A DNA stretch of 64,000 nucleotides from Pandoraea norimbergensis (GTDB lineage Bacteria; Pseudomonadota; Gammaproteobacteria; Burkholderiales; Burkholderiaceae), in assembly GCF_001465545.3 (NCBI RefSeq), contig NZ_CP013480.3:6103371-6167370 (forward strand), given 5' to 3'. Positions 55,127-64,000 of the stretch are shown here, in pieces. Each line of letters opens with the position of its first letter. Position 1 is the first letter of the stretch. The notes under the pieces were generated by a model. The model had not been told where the DNA came from and searched no databases. It saw only the letters and a list, made by a program, of their open reading frames with translations. Both the position numbers and the translations under genes were made by a program.

Positions 55127-55188
55127 TTGAGTCTCCTGCGAATAACGAAAAACGACGCGCCAGCGGGTGTTTTCATGCGGGCGAATCG

Positions 55189-55773
55189 TCATCCGACTAT
55201 ACCGTATTGCGCAGACGACATCCCCGATTTCTCCGGCGCCGTGGTGAAAATACCGTCCGCCTGTCCACCATGATGTTCGGCCAGCACGCGGTAATGCGGG
55301 CCGCGTGGCGTGCGTACGGAATGCACCAGCACATAGCCGTCGCAATGCCAGATGAGCGGGCGCGGATACGGATCTGAAGGCGCACGTCGTGCGTGTCGCA
55401 GCAGCGTCACGTGAGGCCGGAAAGACTGCGTGATCACGCGTGCGCCGGTGGCGCGCCATTGCGAGAGCAATGTGTCGCGGGTGGCGATCAGACTCTCGGG
55501 CGCCGCGGGCGAACCGGCCCAGACGATCTTGCGATCGGACCAGTAACCCAGATGATCGAAGGTGAGCGAAAACGGCGCGAGCGGTGTGCGCTGCATCAGC
55601 GCAAGGAGCACCGGCAGCCGGGCGGGATCGACCTCGTCGAGAAAGGCGAGTGTCAGGTGGAGGGTCTGTGCACGGAGCACGCGTCCGCCGCACTCCGCAT
55701 GGGCGGAAGACGCCCATTCGTGAAGCTGCGCCCGCACGCCCGGCCCAGGCCATAGGGCAAGGAAAAGTCGCAT
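55189..55773 (-). CDS. thpR: RNA 2',3'-cyclic phosphodiesterase (2'-5' RNA ligase family)
   Basis: 194 residues. The two catalytic H-x-T-x motifs of the 2H phosphoesterase superfamily are present: HLTL (39-42) and HVTL (121-124), about 80 residues apart as expected. MRLFLALWPG at the N-terminus is family-typical. The enzymes open 2',3'-cyclic phosphates and can join tRNA halves in vitro; the physiological role is unclear. Cytoplasmic. Confidence 0.9.
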   Translation of the reverse strand: MRLFLALWPGPGVRAQLHEWASSAHAECGGRVLRAQTLHLTLAFLDEVDPARLPVLLALMQRTPLAPFSLTFDHLGYWSDRKIVWAGSPAAPESLIATRDTLLSQWRATGARVITQSFRPHVTLLRHARRAPSDPYPRPLIWHCDGYVLVHSVRTPRGPHYRVLAEHHGGQADGIFTTAPEKSGMSSAQYGIVG

Positions 55774-55861
55774 GAGAACACCAGTCGTTGTGTCCTTCTG
55801 ATGATTCTCATAGTAGACGGGCGATGGCGCGAATTCCAGCCAGCGCCGTCATCGTTACCCC

Positions 55862-56215
55862 TCAGTTGGTCGACACCCCGGTGTTGATCCCGTTGCGACG
55901 GCCACGGCGCGGCGTATCAGCCGGCTTTTCGTCGGTTTTGGCTTGTACCGGCGGGTGCATGATGCTGTTCCAGTTGCTCTGGATGGCGGCATCGGTGGTG
56001 TCGCGCGAAACGGCACGCGAAATGTCGGCGCTCGGATTGAACGCGGGAGCGTTGGCCGAATTTGCTGAATTGGCAGGCACCGGCGTGTTCTGCGCGTGGG
56101 CGGACGGCGTGAGCACCAGCACGGCGGCGATGGCGGCGGGCAGCGTCAGCCAAAGCGCCGTACGCACGGAGAAGTACCCGGCGAACGGGAAGCGGGCAAA
56201 CGTGGGGTGGGCCAT
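55862..56215 (-). CDS. Small secreted protein, unknown function
   Basis: 117 residues from the ATG at 56215 (GAGAG upstream). A signal peptide of about 42 residues ends at SAHA-Q. The mature part is Asn/Ser/Ala-rich and polar (NSANSANAPAFNPSADISRA), with a basic C-terminus (RRGRRNG). No family was recognised. It is the last gene in a run of three small envelope proteins on the same strand. Confidence 0.7.
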   Translation of the reverse strand: MAHPTFARFPFAGYFSVRTALWLTLPAAIAAVLVLTPSAHAQNTPVPANSANSANAPAFNPSADISRAVSRDTTDAAIQSNWNSIMHPPVQAKTDEKPADTPRRGRRNGINTGVSTN

Positions 56216-56301
56216 GAAATTCTCTCGGGAAGACAACGACGCTGGCGCGGGACGCTGATCAGCAGGCGCGCGCCATGTCGGTGTCATGGGGTTCAGTCGT
56301 T

Positions 56302-56883
56302 TCAGTAAGCGCCGGGGGGCGGTTTCCAGCCCGGGGGCGGCGGCGGCGGCGGCGCATAGCGCTGCGCAGGTTGCATCTGCTGCGAAGATACCATGTCGCC
56401 CCGCACAGGCACGCGGTTGCCATAGGCATACATGCACTGAATGTAGGCCTGATCATAGCGGCTTTGCGTCATATACACAGACGACTGCGCGTTACCCACG
56501 CCGACCGCGCTGCCCGCGAGCAGGCCGGCACCGGCGCCGATGGCCGCACCCGAGCCACCACCGAAGGCGGCACCCGCTGCCGCGCCGATGGCGGTGCCGA
56601 TCACGGCGCTGCCGATGGCGCTGGTGTTGGCGGCGGAGGCGGTATCCATGCCACCGTTCTGGCCGTTGGCGAACTGACGGCAATTGAAATCGTCCTGCCG
56701 GAATTGGTCGAACGATTTGTTCGTGCCCGGCAGCGCCATGATGCTCGGGCCGGACGGTACGACCGCGCAGCCCGCAAGCGTTGCCGCAGCGACGACGATG
56801 GCCAGTGGCGCGGCAAGACGGCGAACGTTGCTTCGGGACTGGCTGGAGCGGGATTGGCTAGAGAAAAGCGATTCGAACGGCAT
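56302..56883 (-). CDS. Glycine-zipper lipoprotein
   Basis: 193 residues. The lipobox LAGC (36-39) predicts an outer-membrane or periplasmic lipoprotein anchored at Cys39. A glycine-zipper stretch (IGTAIGAAAGAAFGGGSGAA and following) forms a membrane-associated hairpin. The C-terminus is Pro-rich (PPPPPPPGWKPPPGAY). Similar proteins with YDQAYIQCMYAYGN are common in Burkholderiales; they are thought to have a role in envelope integrity. It starts 14 bp after the next gene upstream. Confidence 0.85.
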   Translation of the reverse strand: MPFESLFSSQSRSSQSRSNVRRLAAPLAIVVAAATLAGCAVVPSGPSIMALPGTNKSFDQFRQDDFNCRQFANGQNGGMDTASAANTSAIGSAVIGTAIGAAAGAAFGGGSGAAIGAGAGLLAGSAVGVGNAQSSVYMTQSRYDQAYIQCMYAYGNRVPVRGDMVSSQQMQPAQRYAPPPPPPPGWKPPPGAY

Positions 56884-56897
56884 GCGGTGCCTCCCGA

Positions 56898-57245
56898 TCA
56901 GTTAGCCGGCTGTGCCGGCACTTCGCGCCAGCCTGCCGGACAGGTTTTTACGTACGGGTAGTAGGCACCGGCCTTGTCGCAGTAATACCAAGTGTCGCTG
57001 CCCGCGCCGGGTTGGCCGGGTTGTGCGGCGGCTTGCGGTTGTTCGATGTATTGCTGAGGCTGGCTCGGCACAACGACGACGGGCGGCGCGTAATACGGGG
57101 CTGAGTAGTACGGATACGGGTAGGCGTACGGGTAGTAGCCGGGGCCGACCCAGACGCGCACACCGCCGCGCCAGGCAAATGCGCTGCTGCTGGCGAGCGC
57201 GGCGGCCACGGCGACGAAACCGAGGACAACAGGTAGACGTTTCAC
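56898..57245 (-). CDS. Small secreted Tyr/Pro-rich protein (GTG start)
   Basis: 115 residues from a GTG at 57245; GAGG is nine bases upstream, and a longer frame without a start signal runs to 57383. The signal peptide ends near SSAFA-W. The mature protein begins with a Tyr/Pro-rich stretch (YYPYAYPYPYYSAPYYAPP) and ends in the conserved WYYCDKAGAYYPYVKTCPAGW, whose two cysteines probably pair. Exported and co-transcribed with the glycine-zipper lipoprotein. Function unknown. Confidence 0.8.
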   Translation of the reverse strand: MKRLPVVLGFVAVAAALASSSAFAWRGGVRVWVGPGYYPYAYPYPYYSAPYYAPPVVVVPSQPQQYIEQPQAAAQPGQPGAGSDTWYYCDKAGAYYPYVKTCPAGWREVPAQPAN

Positions 57246-57450
57246 GGCACAGACCTCAAAGAACTGGCTCCCGGCGCGGTGGATTCCGCCTCGCGTACGC
57301 GCGTCGCACTTCGCTTGGATGTGACGAGACAACGCCCTGGAGTTGACGCTTCGGAGTCTAGGCCCGTCCCCTCGGCGTAGCAATTACGGTGCCTGTTAGA
57401 AGTGTTTCAAAGCATTACGTTTTTTACGAAGATCCGCATGAACAGACGAT

Positions 57451-57816
57451 CTAGCGACGGGGTACGGTTGCCTTGAGATCGGCCAGATAACGGGCTACTA
57501 GACGTCGGCTTTCGGTGAGTTCGTCGAGCTTGCGATCGAGCTTTTCCACCTCTTTCGAGAGGGCGTCGACGATGTCGTCGCAGCGCTCGAACACCGGTTG
57601 ATCGCCGCGCATGCAGGGCAATAGCACGCGGATGGTGTCGATCTTGAGGCCGGCGGCGCTCAGCACACGAATGCGTTGCGCGACTTGTGCGTCGTCTTCG
57701 TCGTAGTCGCGATAGCCCGCGCCCGTGCGTGCCGGGCGCAGCAATCCCTCCTGTTCGTAGTAGCGCAGCATCCGCTCGCTCACACCGGCGCGGTGTGCCA
57801 GTTCTCCGATTCTCAT
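57451..57816 (-). CDS. MerR-family transcriptional regulator
   Basis: 121 residues. MRIGELAHRAGVSERMLRYY is the classic MerR helix-turn-helix, followed by YEQEGLLRPARTGAGYRDYD and a C-terminal coiled-coil dimer helix. One cysteine pair (LLPCMRGDQPVFERCDD) could bind a ligand or metal but does not match the MerR, CueR or ZntR pattern. Divergent from a class IV aminotransferase, with a perfect 14-bp palindrome between them, so it probably regulates that gene. Confidence 0.92.
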   Translation of the reverse strand: MRIGELAHRAGVSERMLRYYEQEGLLRPARTGAGYRDYDEDDAQVAQRIRVLSAAGLKIDTIRVLLPCMRGDQPVFERCDDIVDALSKEVEKLDRKLDELTESRRLVARYLADLKATVPRR

Positions 57817-57873
57817 GGCTCCGTGATTCCTTGATGAGGTGACGCGTGTGAGGTCTGCACAAACGCTTGACCT

Positions 57874-57887
57874 TGACAGCGCTGTCA
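57874..57887. promoter_or_regulatory. Palindromic operator in the MerR-aminotransferase intergenic region
   Basis: TGACAGC-GCTGTCA is a perfect 14-bp palindrome. It overlaps a -35-like TTGACA (57873-57878), as MerR operators do. A good -10 at the usual 19-bp spacing was not evident. Confidence 0.6.
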
Positions 57888-57956
57888 GAGTTTAGCCTTT
57901 GGGCAGGCGTCGATGTGCGCACGCGTGAATGACGTCATTCAATTCAGGAGATCAAC

Positions 57957-58886
57957 ATGGCGGCAGCAAGTGAGCAGGAGATGCTGAGGACGGCGGGCGA
58001 AGTGCATTCACGCCCGGTGACGGAGAGCGCGCCCGGGCGATTCGTCACGCAGTTATCGAGGGGGAATGCCGATGAGCGGTCGATTCCCGACGCGCAATCT
58101 GCCACCGCCGCCGATCTGACGCCGCTGGCGTTCGCCGGATACGCGCACTTCACGGCCATGCAGATTCGTGACGGCGGCGTGCGCGGGCTGGACTTGCATC
58201 TGGCGCGTCTGCGGCAGGCGTCGTTGCAGATGTTCGGGCAAGCGCTCTCGGACGAACGCATCAAGCATGCGTTGCGGGCGGCGCTACGTGCAGGGCCTGC
58301 GGAGATGTCGCTGGTGGCGACGGTGTATTCGCCTGCGGGGGAGTTCACCGTCGCGGGCGCCGAGGCCGTGCCGGGGCTGCTGGTACGCACCGGGCCGGCG
58401 TGGACAGGACTGACTGGAAAAGCGGGCGCGTCCGGATTGCTCAGTCTCGCGACGTTCGAGCACGAACGCGTGCTACCCGAGTTGAAGCACGTGGGCGAAG
58501 TCGCCAAGACATGGTTCTTGCGAGAGGCAGTTGCGCGCGGATTCGACGATGCCGCGTTCAAAGACCGCGCGGGCCGTTTGAGCGAGGCATCGATCTGGAA
58601 TCTAGCGTTCTGGGACGGAGAATCGGTGATCTGGCCGGTGGCCGCGATGTTGGGCGGCACGACCATGGGCATCTTGCGCAGGCAGCTAACGCAGTTGGGC
58701 GTGCCACAGCGCGAGCAGGAGATCACGTTGGCCGATCTGCCAACGATGCGCGGTGCCGTGGTGATGAACTCGTGGACACCGGGCGTTGCGGTGCATCGGA
58801 TCGACGACGTGTCGATACCGGTCGACTCGCACTTCGTGACGCTGTTGAAGCAGGCTTACACGCGCGAGCCGATCGTCATGCCGTGA
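57957..58886 (+). CDS. Class IV aminotransferase-family protein (PabC/IlvE fold)
   Basis: 309 residues from the ATG at 57957 (AGGAG six bases upstream). Fold type IV PLP-enzyme landmarks include DLHLARLRQASLQMFG, LKHVGEVAKTWFLREAVARG (with the likely region of the PLP lysine) and SEASIWNLAFWDGESVIWP. Family members are branched-chain or D-amino acid aminotransferases or aminodeoxychorismate lyases; the specificity here is not evident. The 50-residue N-terminal extension is unusual. Divergent from a MerR regulator, its likely controller. Confidence 0.85.
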   Translation: MAAASEQEMLRTAGEVHSRPVTESAPGRFVTQLSRGNADERSIPDAQSATAADLTPLAFAGYAHFTAMQIRDGGVRGLDLHLARLRQASLQMFGQALSDERIKHALRAALRAGPAEMSLVATVYSPAGEFTVAGAEAVPGLLVRTGPAWTGLTGKAGASGLLSLATFEHERVLPELKHVGEVAKTWFLREAVARGFDDAAFKDRAGRLSEASIWNLAFWDGESVIWPVAAMLGGTTMGILRRQLTQLGVPQREQEITLADLPTMRGAVVMNSWTPGVAVHRIDDVSIPVDSHFVTLLKQAYTREPIVMP

Positions 58887-58920
58887 CGAATGTTGCGATG
58901 GGCAACAGACGGCGCGGGGC

Positions 58921-60327
58921 CTACTTCCCGATGCAGAACCGGCTGAAGATCACGCCGAGCAAATCGTCAGAAGTGAATTCACCGGTGATGGTGCTCAACT
59001 GTTCTTGGGCGAGTCGCAGTTCTTCGGCGAAGAGATCCAGCGCGCCCGCATTTTGCCGTGCGTGGGCATCGGCCATCTCGACATGCTCACGCGCGGCCCG
59101 CAGCGCCGTCAGGTGCCGCTCGCGAGCGAGGAACACGCCTTCGTTACCCGCTTGCCAGCCGGCGATCCTCAGCAGCTCTGCACGCAGCAGATCGATACCC
59201 TGCCCGCCCTTCGCCGACAGCCGGACGCCGAGGGGCGCCGTGCCCTCCTTCGGCAATACCGTGGCCGGCTCGCTCGCCAGATCGGTCTTGTTGAACACAC
59301 GCACGATCGGCACGTGCTTGGGCAACTGCGTGGCGATGACCTCGTCTTCCGCGGTCACGCCGGTGCGCGCATCGAGCAGATGCAGCACCGCGTCAGCCTT
59401 CGCGATTTCGCTCCAGCTGCGTTCGATACCGATGCGCTCGACTTCATCCTCCGTCTCGCGCAAGCCGGCCGTGTCGATGATGTGCAGCGGAATGCCGTCG
59501 ATCTGAATCGTCTGCTGCACCTTGTCGCGCGTGGTGCCGGCAATGGGCGTGACGATAGCCAGCTCCGCCCCGGCGAGCGCATTGAGCAGCGACGACTTGC
59601 CCACGTTCGGCTGCCCGGCGAGCACCACGTTGATGCCCTCGCGCAGCAGCGCGCCCTGACGGGCCTGCGACAACACCTGTGCCAACTGCGTGCGAATACG
59701 CGCAAGCTGCCCGAACGCGTCGGCCGCTTCGAGAAAATCGATCTCTTCTTCCGGGAAATCCAGCGTCGCTTCGACCAGCATGCGCAGATGAATCACCAGA
59801 TCCACCAGCGAATGAATCTCACGCGAGAACGCACCGTCGAGCGACCGGCTTGCCGAGCGTGCGGCCGCTTCGGTACTTGCTTCGATCAGATCGGCGACGG
59901 CTTCGGCCTGCGCGAGATCGAGCTTGTCGTTCAGAAAAGCGCGATGCGTGAATTCGCCCGGCTCTGCCAGACGCACACCGAGCGCCGCACCTTCGTCGAT
60001 ACAACGCTGCAAAAGCAGTTGCAGCACGATCGGGCCGCCGTGGCCCTGCAATTCCAGTACGTCTTCGCCGGTATAGGAATTCGGCCCGGGGAAGTAGAGC
60101 GCAATCCCGCGGTCGAGTGCATCGCCGGCGCCGTCGAGAAACGGCAGATACGACGCATGGCGCGGTTTCAACGGCTGCCCGACGAGTCGTGCAATGACGC
60201 CCTGAACCGCGTCGCCACGATGCTTGCCGAAGGACACGCGCACCACGCCAATCCCGCCGCGCCCGGGGGCGGTGGCGATGGCGGCAATCGGGGCGGCGTT
60301 GGAGGTTGCGCTCATAGGACGGTTCAT
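58921..60327 (-). CDS. mnmE: tRNA uridine-5-carboxymethylaminomethyl modification GTPase
   Basis: 468 residues from the ATG at 60327 (an ATG at 60315 is the alternative). The N-terminal folate-binding domain starts with [20 protein letters not shown]. The G domain has GQPNVGKSS (G1), GTTRD (G2), DTAG (G3) and NKTD (G4). The C-terminal CIGK carries the catalytic Cys. With MnmG it installs the cmnm5 group on wobble U34, upstream of MnmC, also encoded in this window. It is the last gene of the leftward rpmH-rnpA-yidD-yidC-mnmE block. Confidence 0.96.
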   Translation of the reverse strand: MNRPMSATSNAAPIAAIATAPGRGGIGVVRVSFGKHRGDAVQGVIARLVGQPLKPRHASYLPFLDGAGDALDRGIALYFPGPNSYTGEDVLELQGHGGPIVLQLLLQRCIDEGAALGVRLAEPGEFTHRAFLNDKLDLAQAEAVADLIEASTEAAARSASRSLDGAFSREIHSLVDLVIHLRMLVEATLDFPEEEIDFLEAADAFGQLARIRTQLAQVLSQARQGALLREGINVVLAGQPNVGKSSLLNALAGAELAIVTPIAGTTRDKVQQTIQIDGIPLHIIDTAGLRETEDEVERIGIERSWSEIAKADAVLHLLDARTGVTAEDEVIATQLPKHVPIVRVFNKTDLASEPATVLPKEGTAPLGVRLSAKGGQGIDLLRAELLRIAGWQAGNEGVFLARERHLTALRAAREHVEMADAHARQNAGALDLFAEELRLAQEQLSTITGEFTSDDLLGVIFSRFCIGK

Positions 60328-60438
60328 CGAAAAACAGGGCTCATTTTGACACGCACCAAACAAAACCGCCCGCGAGAGACTCGCGGGCGGCTTCGTTCGT
60401 CAGACGGCGAATCCGGGCGTGCCGGATTTCTCAAACCA

Positions 60439-62091
60439 CTACGCCGCCTTCTTTTCCTTCTTCTGGCCAAGCATGCGGTTGATCGACCATTGCTGGGCAA
60501 TCGACAGCGTGTTGTTGACCACGTAGTACAGCACCAGGCCCGACGGCAGGAAGAGGAACATGACCGAGAAAATCAGCGGCATGAACATCATCATCTTGGC
60601 CTGCATCGGATCCGGCGGCGTCGGGTTCAGCTTGGTCTGGATGAACATCGACACGGCCATCAGCACCGGCAGGATGTAATACGGATCCTGCGTCGAAAGG
60701 TCATGAATCCAGCCCAGCCACGGCGCGCCGCGCATTTCCACCGACGACAGCAGCACCCAGTACAGCGCGATGAACACCGGAATCTGAATCACGATCGGAA
60801 TACAGCCGCCGAACGGATTGACCTTCTCGGTCTTGTACAGCTCCATCAGCGCCTGATTCATCTTCTGCGGATCGCCCTTGTAGCGTTCGCGCAGTGCCTG
60901 CATCCGCGGCGTGATTTCCTTCATGCGCGCCATCGACTTGTAGCTTGCTGCCGACAGCGGGAAGAACACCAGCTTGATGATCACGGTCACGGCGATGATC
61001 GCCCAACCCCAGTTACCGATCAGGCCATGCAGCTTCGAGAGCAGCCAGAACAGCGGCTTGGCGAGGATGGTGAAGTAACCGTAGTCCTTCGTCAGCTCCA
61101 GGCCCGGCGCAATCTGCTCGAGCATGTGCTCTTCCTGCGGACCGGCGAACAGGCGTGCGTCAACCGTCTGCGTGCCGCCCGCCGGGATGCTCGCGAGCGG
61201 CTCTTTCACGCCGACGCGATACAGGCCGTTGTCGAGCTTGCCGATGTAGTTGTCGCGCGCGACGCCTTCCTTCGGAATCCAGGCCGTGGCGAAGTAATGC
61301 TGCACCATGCCGATCCAGCCGTCGCTCGACTGCTTGGCGTACTTAGCCTTGTCCTTGTCGATGTCGCTGAACGTGATCTTCTGGAACTTGTCTTCGCTGC
61401 TGTACACGGTCGGGCCCGTGAACGTGTGCGAGAACTTCGCGCCGCTGATCTCACGACCGTCGCGCACGAGTTCCATGTAGAGCGTCGGCTTGATCGGCGC
61501 GTCGGTCTTGTTGACGATCGTGTTCGACACATCGATCACGTAGCTGCCGCGATGGAACGTGTAGGTACGCACCAGTTGCAGGCCGCCCTTGACCGGCGAT
61601 TCGAACTTCACGGTCAGCGAGTCGCCCGTCAACGTGGTCGGGCCCGGCACCATCGTGAAGATGTCGTTGTGGTTCGGGAAGTCGCCACCAATCAGACCCG
61701 TGCGAGCGTAGTACTGATGGCTCGGGGTGTTGTCGAACAGCACGACGTGCTTGTCGGCTTCATCGGCGTCCGGCCACTTGTTCAGCGCGAGGAACGACAG
61801 CGTGCCGCCCTGCGTGCTGATGTCGGCTTCGTAGACGTCGGTGTTGATGCGCACCTTCTGCGCAGCGGCAGTGGCGGGCGCATTGCCAGGCGCGTTACCC
61901 GTCGCAGCGCCGTTAGCGGCTTGCGGCAGGTCGTTGGCGGAGGTCGGGGTGCCACCTGTGGCGGCCGGGGTGGAGACTTCGGCGCCCGGGAAGAACAGCG
62001 ACGAATGGCCATTGGCGCGTTGCCAGTTGTCGAAAAGCATCACGACAGACAGCGCGAAAATGACCCAGAGTACGGTGCGTTTGATGTCCAT
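60439..62091 (-). CDS. yidC: Membrane protein insertase
   Basis: 550 residues. An N-terminal membrane anchor (about 6-22), a large periplasmic beta-sandwich domain, then five C-terminal helices with [40 protein letters not shown] and [20 protein letters not shown]. It inserts proteins into the inner membrane alone or with SecYEG. A basic tail KKEKKAA probably contacts the ribosome. The gene follows yidD by 24 bp. Confidence 0.97.
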   Translation of the reverse strand: MDIKRTVLWVIFALSVVMLFDNWQRANGHSSLFFPGAEVSTPAATGGTPTSANDLPQAANGAATGNAPGNAPATAAAQKVRINTDVYEADISTQGGTLSFLALNKWPDADEADKHVVLFDNTPSHQYYARTGLIGGDFPNHNDIFTMVPGPTTLTGDSLTVKFESPVKGGLQLVRTYTFHRGSYVIDVSNTIVNKTDAPIKPTLYMELVRDGREISGAKFSHTFTGPTVYSSEDKFQKITFSDIDKDKAKYAKQSSDGWIGMVQHYFATAWIPKEGVARDNYIGKLDNGLYRVGVKEPLASIPAGGTQTVDARLFAGPQEEHMLEQIAPGLELTKDYGYFTILAKPLFWLLSKLHGLIGNWGWAIIAVTVIIKLVFFPLSAASYKSMARMKEITPRMQALRERYKGDPQKMNQALMELYKTEKVNPFGGCIPIVIQIPVFIALYWVLLSSVEMRGAPWLGWIHDLSTQDPYYILPVLMAVSMFIQTKLNPTPPDPMQAKMMMFMPLIFSVMFLFLPSGLVLYYVVNNTLSIAQQWSINRMLGQKKEKKAA

Positions 62092-62115
62092 GCGGTAACT
62101 CGTGGTGGACGAAAC

Positions 62116-62472
62116 TCAGGAATGGCTCGGCGCGCGGCGCGTGACTGCCGATGCGGCCGCGGGCCTGGACGAGACAGACCGTTCTGCTCGCGACGAATCA
62201 CTGCTGGCAGCCTTGTCGGTGCCTTCAGCGGAAGAGTCGGGAGCGGGACGGGCGTGTCGAGCCGGCGGAACGGGATCGAAACCGCCGGGGTGAAACGGAT
62301 GACAGCGGCATAGACGCTTGGCCGCGAGATAAGTGCCGTAACCGGCACCGTGCTCGACGATGGCCTCGCGTGCGTAGTCGGAGCAGCTCGGATGAAAGCG
62401 GCAACGGTTCCCCAGCCAGGGACTGATCACCAGCTTGTAACCGCGCAGGAGCAACAACAGCACGCTTCGCAT
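62116..62472 (-). CDS. yidD: Membrane protein insertion efficiency factor YidD, extended
   Basis: 118 residues from the ATG at 62472. The conserved core is complete: [20 protein letters not shown], then [11 protein letters not shown] and [16 protein letters not shown]. After about residue 70 comes a 45-residue Ala/Ser/Pro-rich tail absent from typical 70-90-residue YidD proteins. It is a peripheral membrane protein helping YidC. Positioned between rnpA and yidC as in most bacteria. Confidence 0.93.
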   Translation of the reverse strand: MRSVLLLLLRGYKLVISPWLGNRCRFHPSCSDYAREAIVEHGAGYGTYLAAKRLCRCHPFHPGGFDPVPPARHARPAPDSSAEGTDKAASSDSSRAERSVSSRPAAASAVTRRAPSHS

Positions 62473-62551
62473 CTCGATTCCGCCTGTCAGTCCGGCCTTT
62501 GGGGGCCGGGTGGGCGGCGCATGCCCGGGTTCGGGCGCTACCGTGTGGGGA

Positions 62552-63031
62552 CTAACTACCTTCCGTCTTGTCGCTCGTCGTGCGGCTCTTGCGTGCGGCT
62601 TTCTCAGCGGCATCGAAGAGCTGCGCGAACTCGGTCTGACACAGCGTGTTCAGAACCGGTGCGGCCGCCGCAGTGTACGTCCCTTTGTCGAAGCGCCGGG
62701 TCAGTCGCAGCACGAAGTCCCAGCCGGCCAGAGACACGCGGCGCTGCCGGAACATCTCGCGGGCCTGACGTTTGATCAGGTTGCGAGTGACCGCGCGCGG
62801 CGCGTGCTTCTTGCCGACGACGATACCGATGCGGCCCTCATCGGGCGTAGCACCGGTATCCGGAGTGACGTCAGGCGCAGTTTCCCGCCGACGCATGTAC
62901 AAGACGAAATGCGCGCTACGACGCAGAGGGCGCAAACTAAAAACGGATGAAAACTCATCCGTTTTGAGAAGTCGCGCAGCTTTGGGAAACCCCAATGCCG
63001 GGACTTCGCGCCTTGCGGATTTGACGCGCAA
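62552..63031 (-). CDS. rnpA: Ribonuclease P protein component
   Basis: 159 residues. Binds the M1 RNA (rnpB) and helps it mature tRNA 5' ends. The family motif [13 protein letters not shown] (RNR-type) and [18 protein letters not shown] near the N-terminus are clear. Slightly longer than the roughly 120-residue norm, partly from a variable loop after RRRETAPDV. It starts 23 bp after rpmH. Confidence 0.96.
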   Translation of the reverse strand: MRVKSARREVPALGFPKAARLLKTDEFSSVFSLRPLRRSAHFVLYMRRRETAPDVTPDTGATPDEGRIGIVVGKKHAPRAVTRNLIKRQAREMFRQRRVSLAGWDFVLRLTRRFDKGTYTAAAAPVLNTLCQTEFAQLFDAAEKAARKSRTTSDKTEGS

Positions 63032-63054
63032 ACCGCGGTACGACCGAACCGCGA

Positions 63055-63189
63055 TTAAACGGCCAGGCGCTTACGGCCCTTGGCGCGACGAGCGGCGATG
63101 ACCTTGCGGCCGCCACGGGTCTTCATGCGAACCAGGAAGCCATGGGTGCGCTTGCGGCGCGTCACGGAAGGCTGAAAAGTACGTTTCAT
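63055..63189 (-). CDS. rpmH: 50S ribosomal protein L34
   Basis: 44 residues starting [18 protein letters not shown] and ending in AKGRKRLAV; the canonical size and sequence. A basic protein of the large ribosomal subunit. First gene of the leftward block and directly downstream of a strong promoter. In almost all bacteria dnaA lies on its other side, so dnaA is expected just beyond 64000. Confidence 0.98.
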   Translation of the reverse strand: MKRTFQPSVTRRKRTHGFLVRMKTRGGRKVIAARRAKGRKRLAV

Positions 63190-63340
63190 GATGCACTCAC
63201 TGTGTGAAAAAATTCCCGCGCAGCAGCATCGTGAAACGCCACATGGACACCGTGAAAACCTGCGTATTCAAGGACTTTCACGCACGGCCCAGCCGTCGGG
63301 AGTTGGATAAGAATCCGGTTGTCTTTCTAACGAACCCGCT

Positions 63341-63369
63341 ATTTAATCGGCTTTTCCGTTGTGTGTCAA
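63341..63369 (-). promoter_or_regulatory. Sigma-70 promoter of the rpmH operon
   Basis: On the minus strand TTGACA (63369-63364) and TTAAAT (63346-63341) are separated by exactly 17 bp, about 150 bp before the rpmH start. The -35 is a perfect match and the -10 matches 4 of 6. Confidence 0.8.
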
Positions 63370-63625
63370 TAGGTTAGCGTCCGCGTGGAAGGCGGGCACG
63401 CGCCATCCCTCGCGGGGCTGTCGCGTTGACGCCACTTGGCGCCGATTTGTTGGCGAAAATCGCCCGTTGCTTCAGTTTCTGCCGATCGATCGGTTCGTCG
63501 CCAAAAGATATCCAAAGGGTCGCGGCAAATCGTCGCGATTGCCGGGGTTTTGCGCAGCCATTGTGCGAACGCAAGCGGGTTAACGCGGTGCGCCCGCTTG
63601 CTAATGCCGATGCTGTGGGCGTTCC

Positions 63626-63634
63626 TGTGGATAA
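63626..63634 (-). promoter_or_regulatory. Perfect DnaA box near rpmH
   Basis: TGTGGATAA, the complement of TTATCCACA. A single box here is consistent with DnaA autoregulation of the dnaA promoter or with part of an origin extending past the window. Confidence 0.75.
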
Positions 63635-64000
63635 CTCGCTTTGCCGACGCTTTGGCGGTAAAATCCCCCATCAATTTTTTTCCCAGCAGAGTACCGGTGA
63701 CGCCGCCATGTGGATAGCGCGCCGGGTTTTGTCGTCTGCGCGCGCCGAAGCACGGCCGAGCGCGCGACGAGAGCCCGAGCGCAGCGCCATGGCAAGGCTT
63801 TGCCGGTCTTCTGCATTGCGCCGTCGGCCTGACTCGGGTACCGGCCAGTCGCCCCTCCGCTATGCCCTGGCACTCAATGCCGGCGCGGGTGACGACTTGG
63901 TTTTCGGTGTTCTGACCCCATATCTGATGTATCGGATAGTGCGGTCAATAACACTGCCGGACAGGTCAGACGGGCTTCGCGCCACCTGGACACACGCTGC

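Larger units (their letters stand above)
63190..64000. other. rpmH leader and presumed dnaA upstream region (811 bp)
   Basis: No gene is seen. It contains the rpmH promoter, a 12-bp palindrome CCGATCGATCGG (63482-63493), a 9-bp inverted repeat GCAAGCGGG-N13-CCCGCTTGC (63571-63601) and one perfect DnaA box (63626-63634). The dnaA start codon is not inside the window. Compared with the 42.3-42.6 kb segment it has fewer DnaA boxes. Confidence 0.75.

Noticed and set aside
59005..62313. Very long open frame on the plus strand (over 1100 codons) opposite mnmE and yidC
   Set aside because: It is antisense to two certain genes, has Arg/His-rich, low-complexity composition typical of GC-rich antisense frames, and no ribosome site.

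Overview
The window is a GC-rich, gene-dense piece of a betaproteobacterial chromosome. The rpmH-rnpA-yidD-yidC-mnmE block at the right end, the bhu/hmu-type heme locus, the fused indolepyruvate oxidoreductase and the phhA/Lrp pair point to Burkholderiales, most likely Pandoraea or a close relative. The genus is inferred from gene content and protein character, not from a search. No rRNA, tRNA, CRISPR array, prophage or intact insertion sequence was seen.

Layout. 0-0.6 kb: the start of a branched-chain amino acid ABC ATPase (livG), cut by the window edge. 1.1-5.6 kb: a GMC oxidoreductase and methylmalonate-semialdehyde dehydrogenase (mmsA), with a divergent LysR regulator and a clear dyad between them. 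5.8-14 kb: fumC, a LysR regulator, an MHS-type MFS permease, a metal-dependent amidohydrolase, an SLC13-type anion permease, and an unrecognised two-helix coiled-coil protein. 14-20 kb: trpS, a 1205-residue indolepyruvate oxidoreductase and its divergent Lrp-type regulator. 19.9-26.9 kb: a Fur-box-preceded heme uptake operon (TonB receptor, hmuS, hmuT, hmuU, hmuV). 26.9-38 kb: an ornithine cyclodeaminase-family reductase, then a tight three-gene cell-wall operon read leftward (bacterial alpha-2-macroglobulin, lysoplasmalogenase-like protein, pbpC), and a FUSC-type membrane protein. 38-41.5 kb: an Lrp regulator divergent from phhA-phhB, a SET-domain protein, and a MarR regulator with a Cys/His-rich tail.

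41.5-42.8 kb is the longest gene-free stretch. It holds three perfect DnaA boxes, a near-perfect one, a CTACTACTAT DnaA-trio-like tract and an AT-rich segment: the arrangement of a replication origin or DnaA-binding locus. 42.8-50 kb: a YbdK-type carboxylate-amine ligase with a CPA2 antiporter, then mnmC overlapping a ClC chloride transporter. 50-59 kb: an OhrR-like regulator lacking the usual cysteine position, a DedA-rhodanese fusion, a DHA2 drug exporter, a stand-alone MHYT sensor, a 2'-5' RNA ligase-family protein, small envelope proteins, and a MerR regulator divergent from a class IV aminotransferase. 58.9-63.2 kb: mnmE, yidC, yidD, rnpA, rpmH, all read leftward from a strong promoter. 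The last 0.8 kb should lead into dnaA just outside the window.

Themes: amino-acid catabolism (valine/propionyl, Phe/Tyr, aromatic keto acids) under LysR and Lrp control, iron and heme supply, cell-wall maintenance and defence, and the conserved origin-proximal housekeeping cluster.
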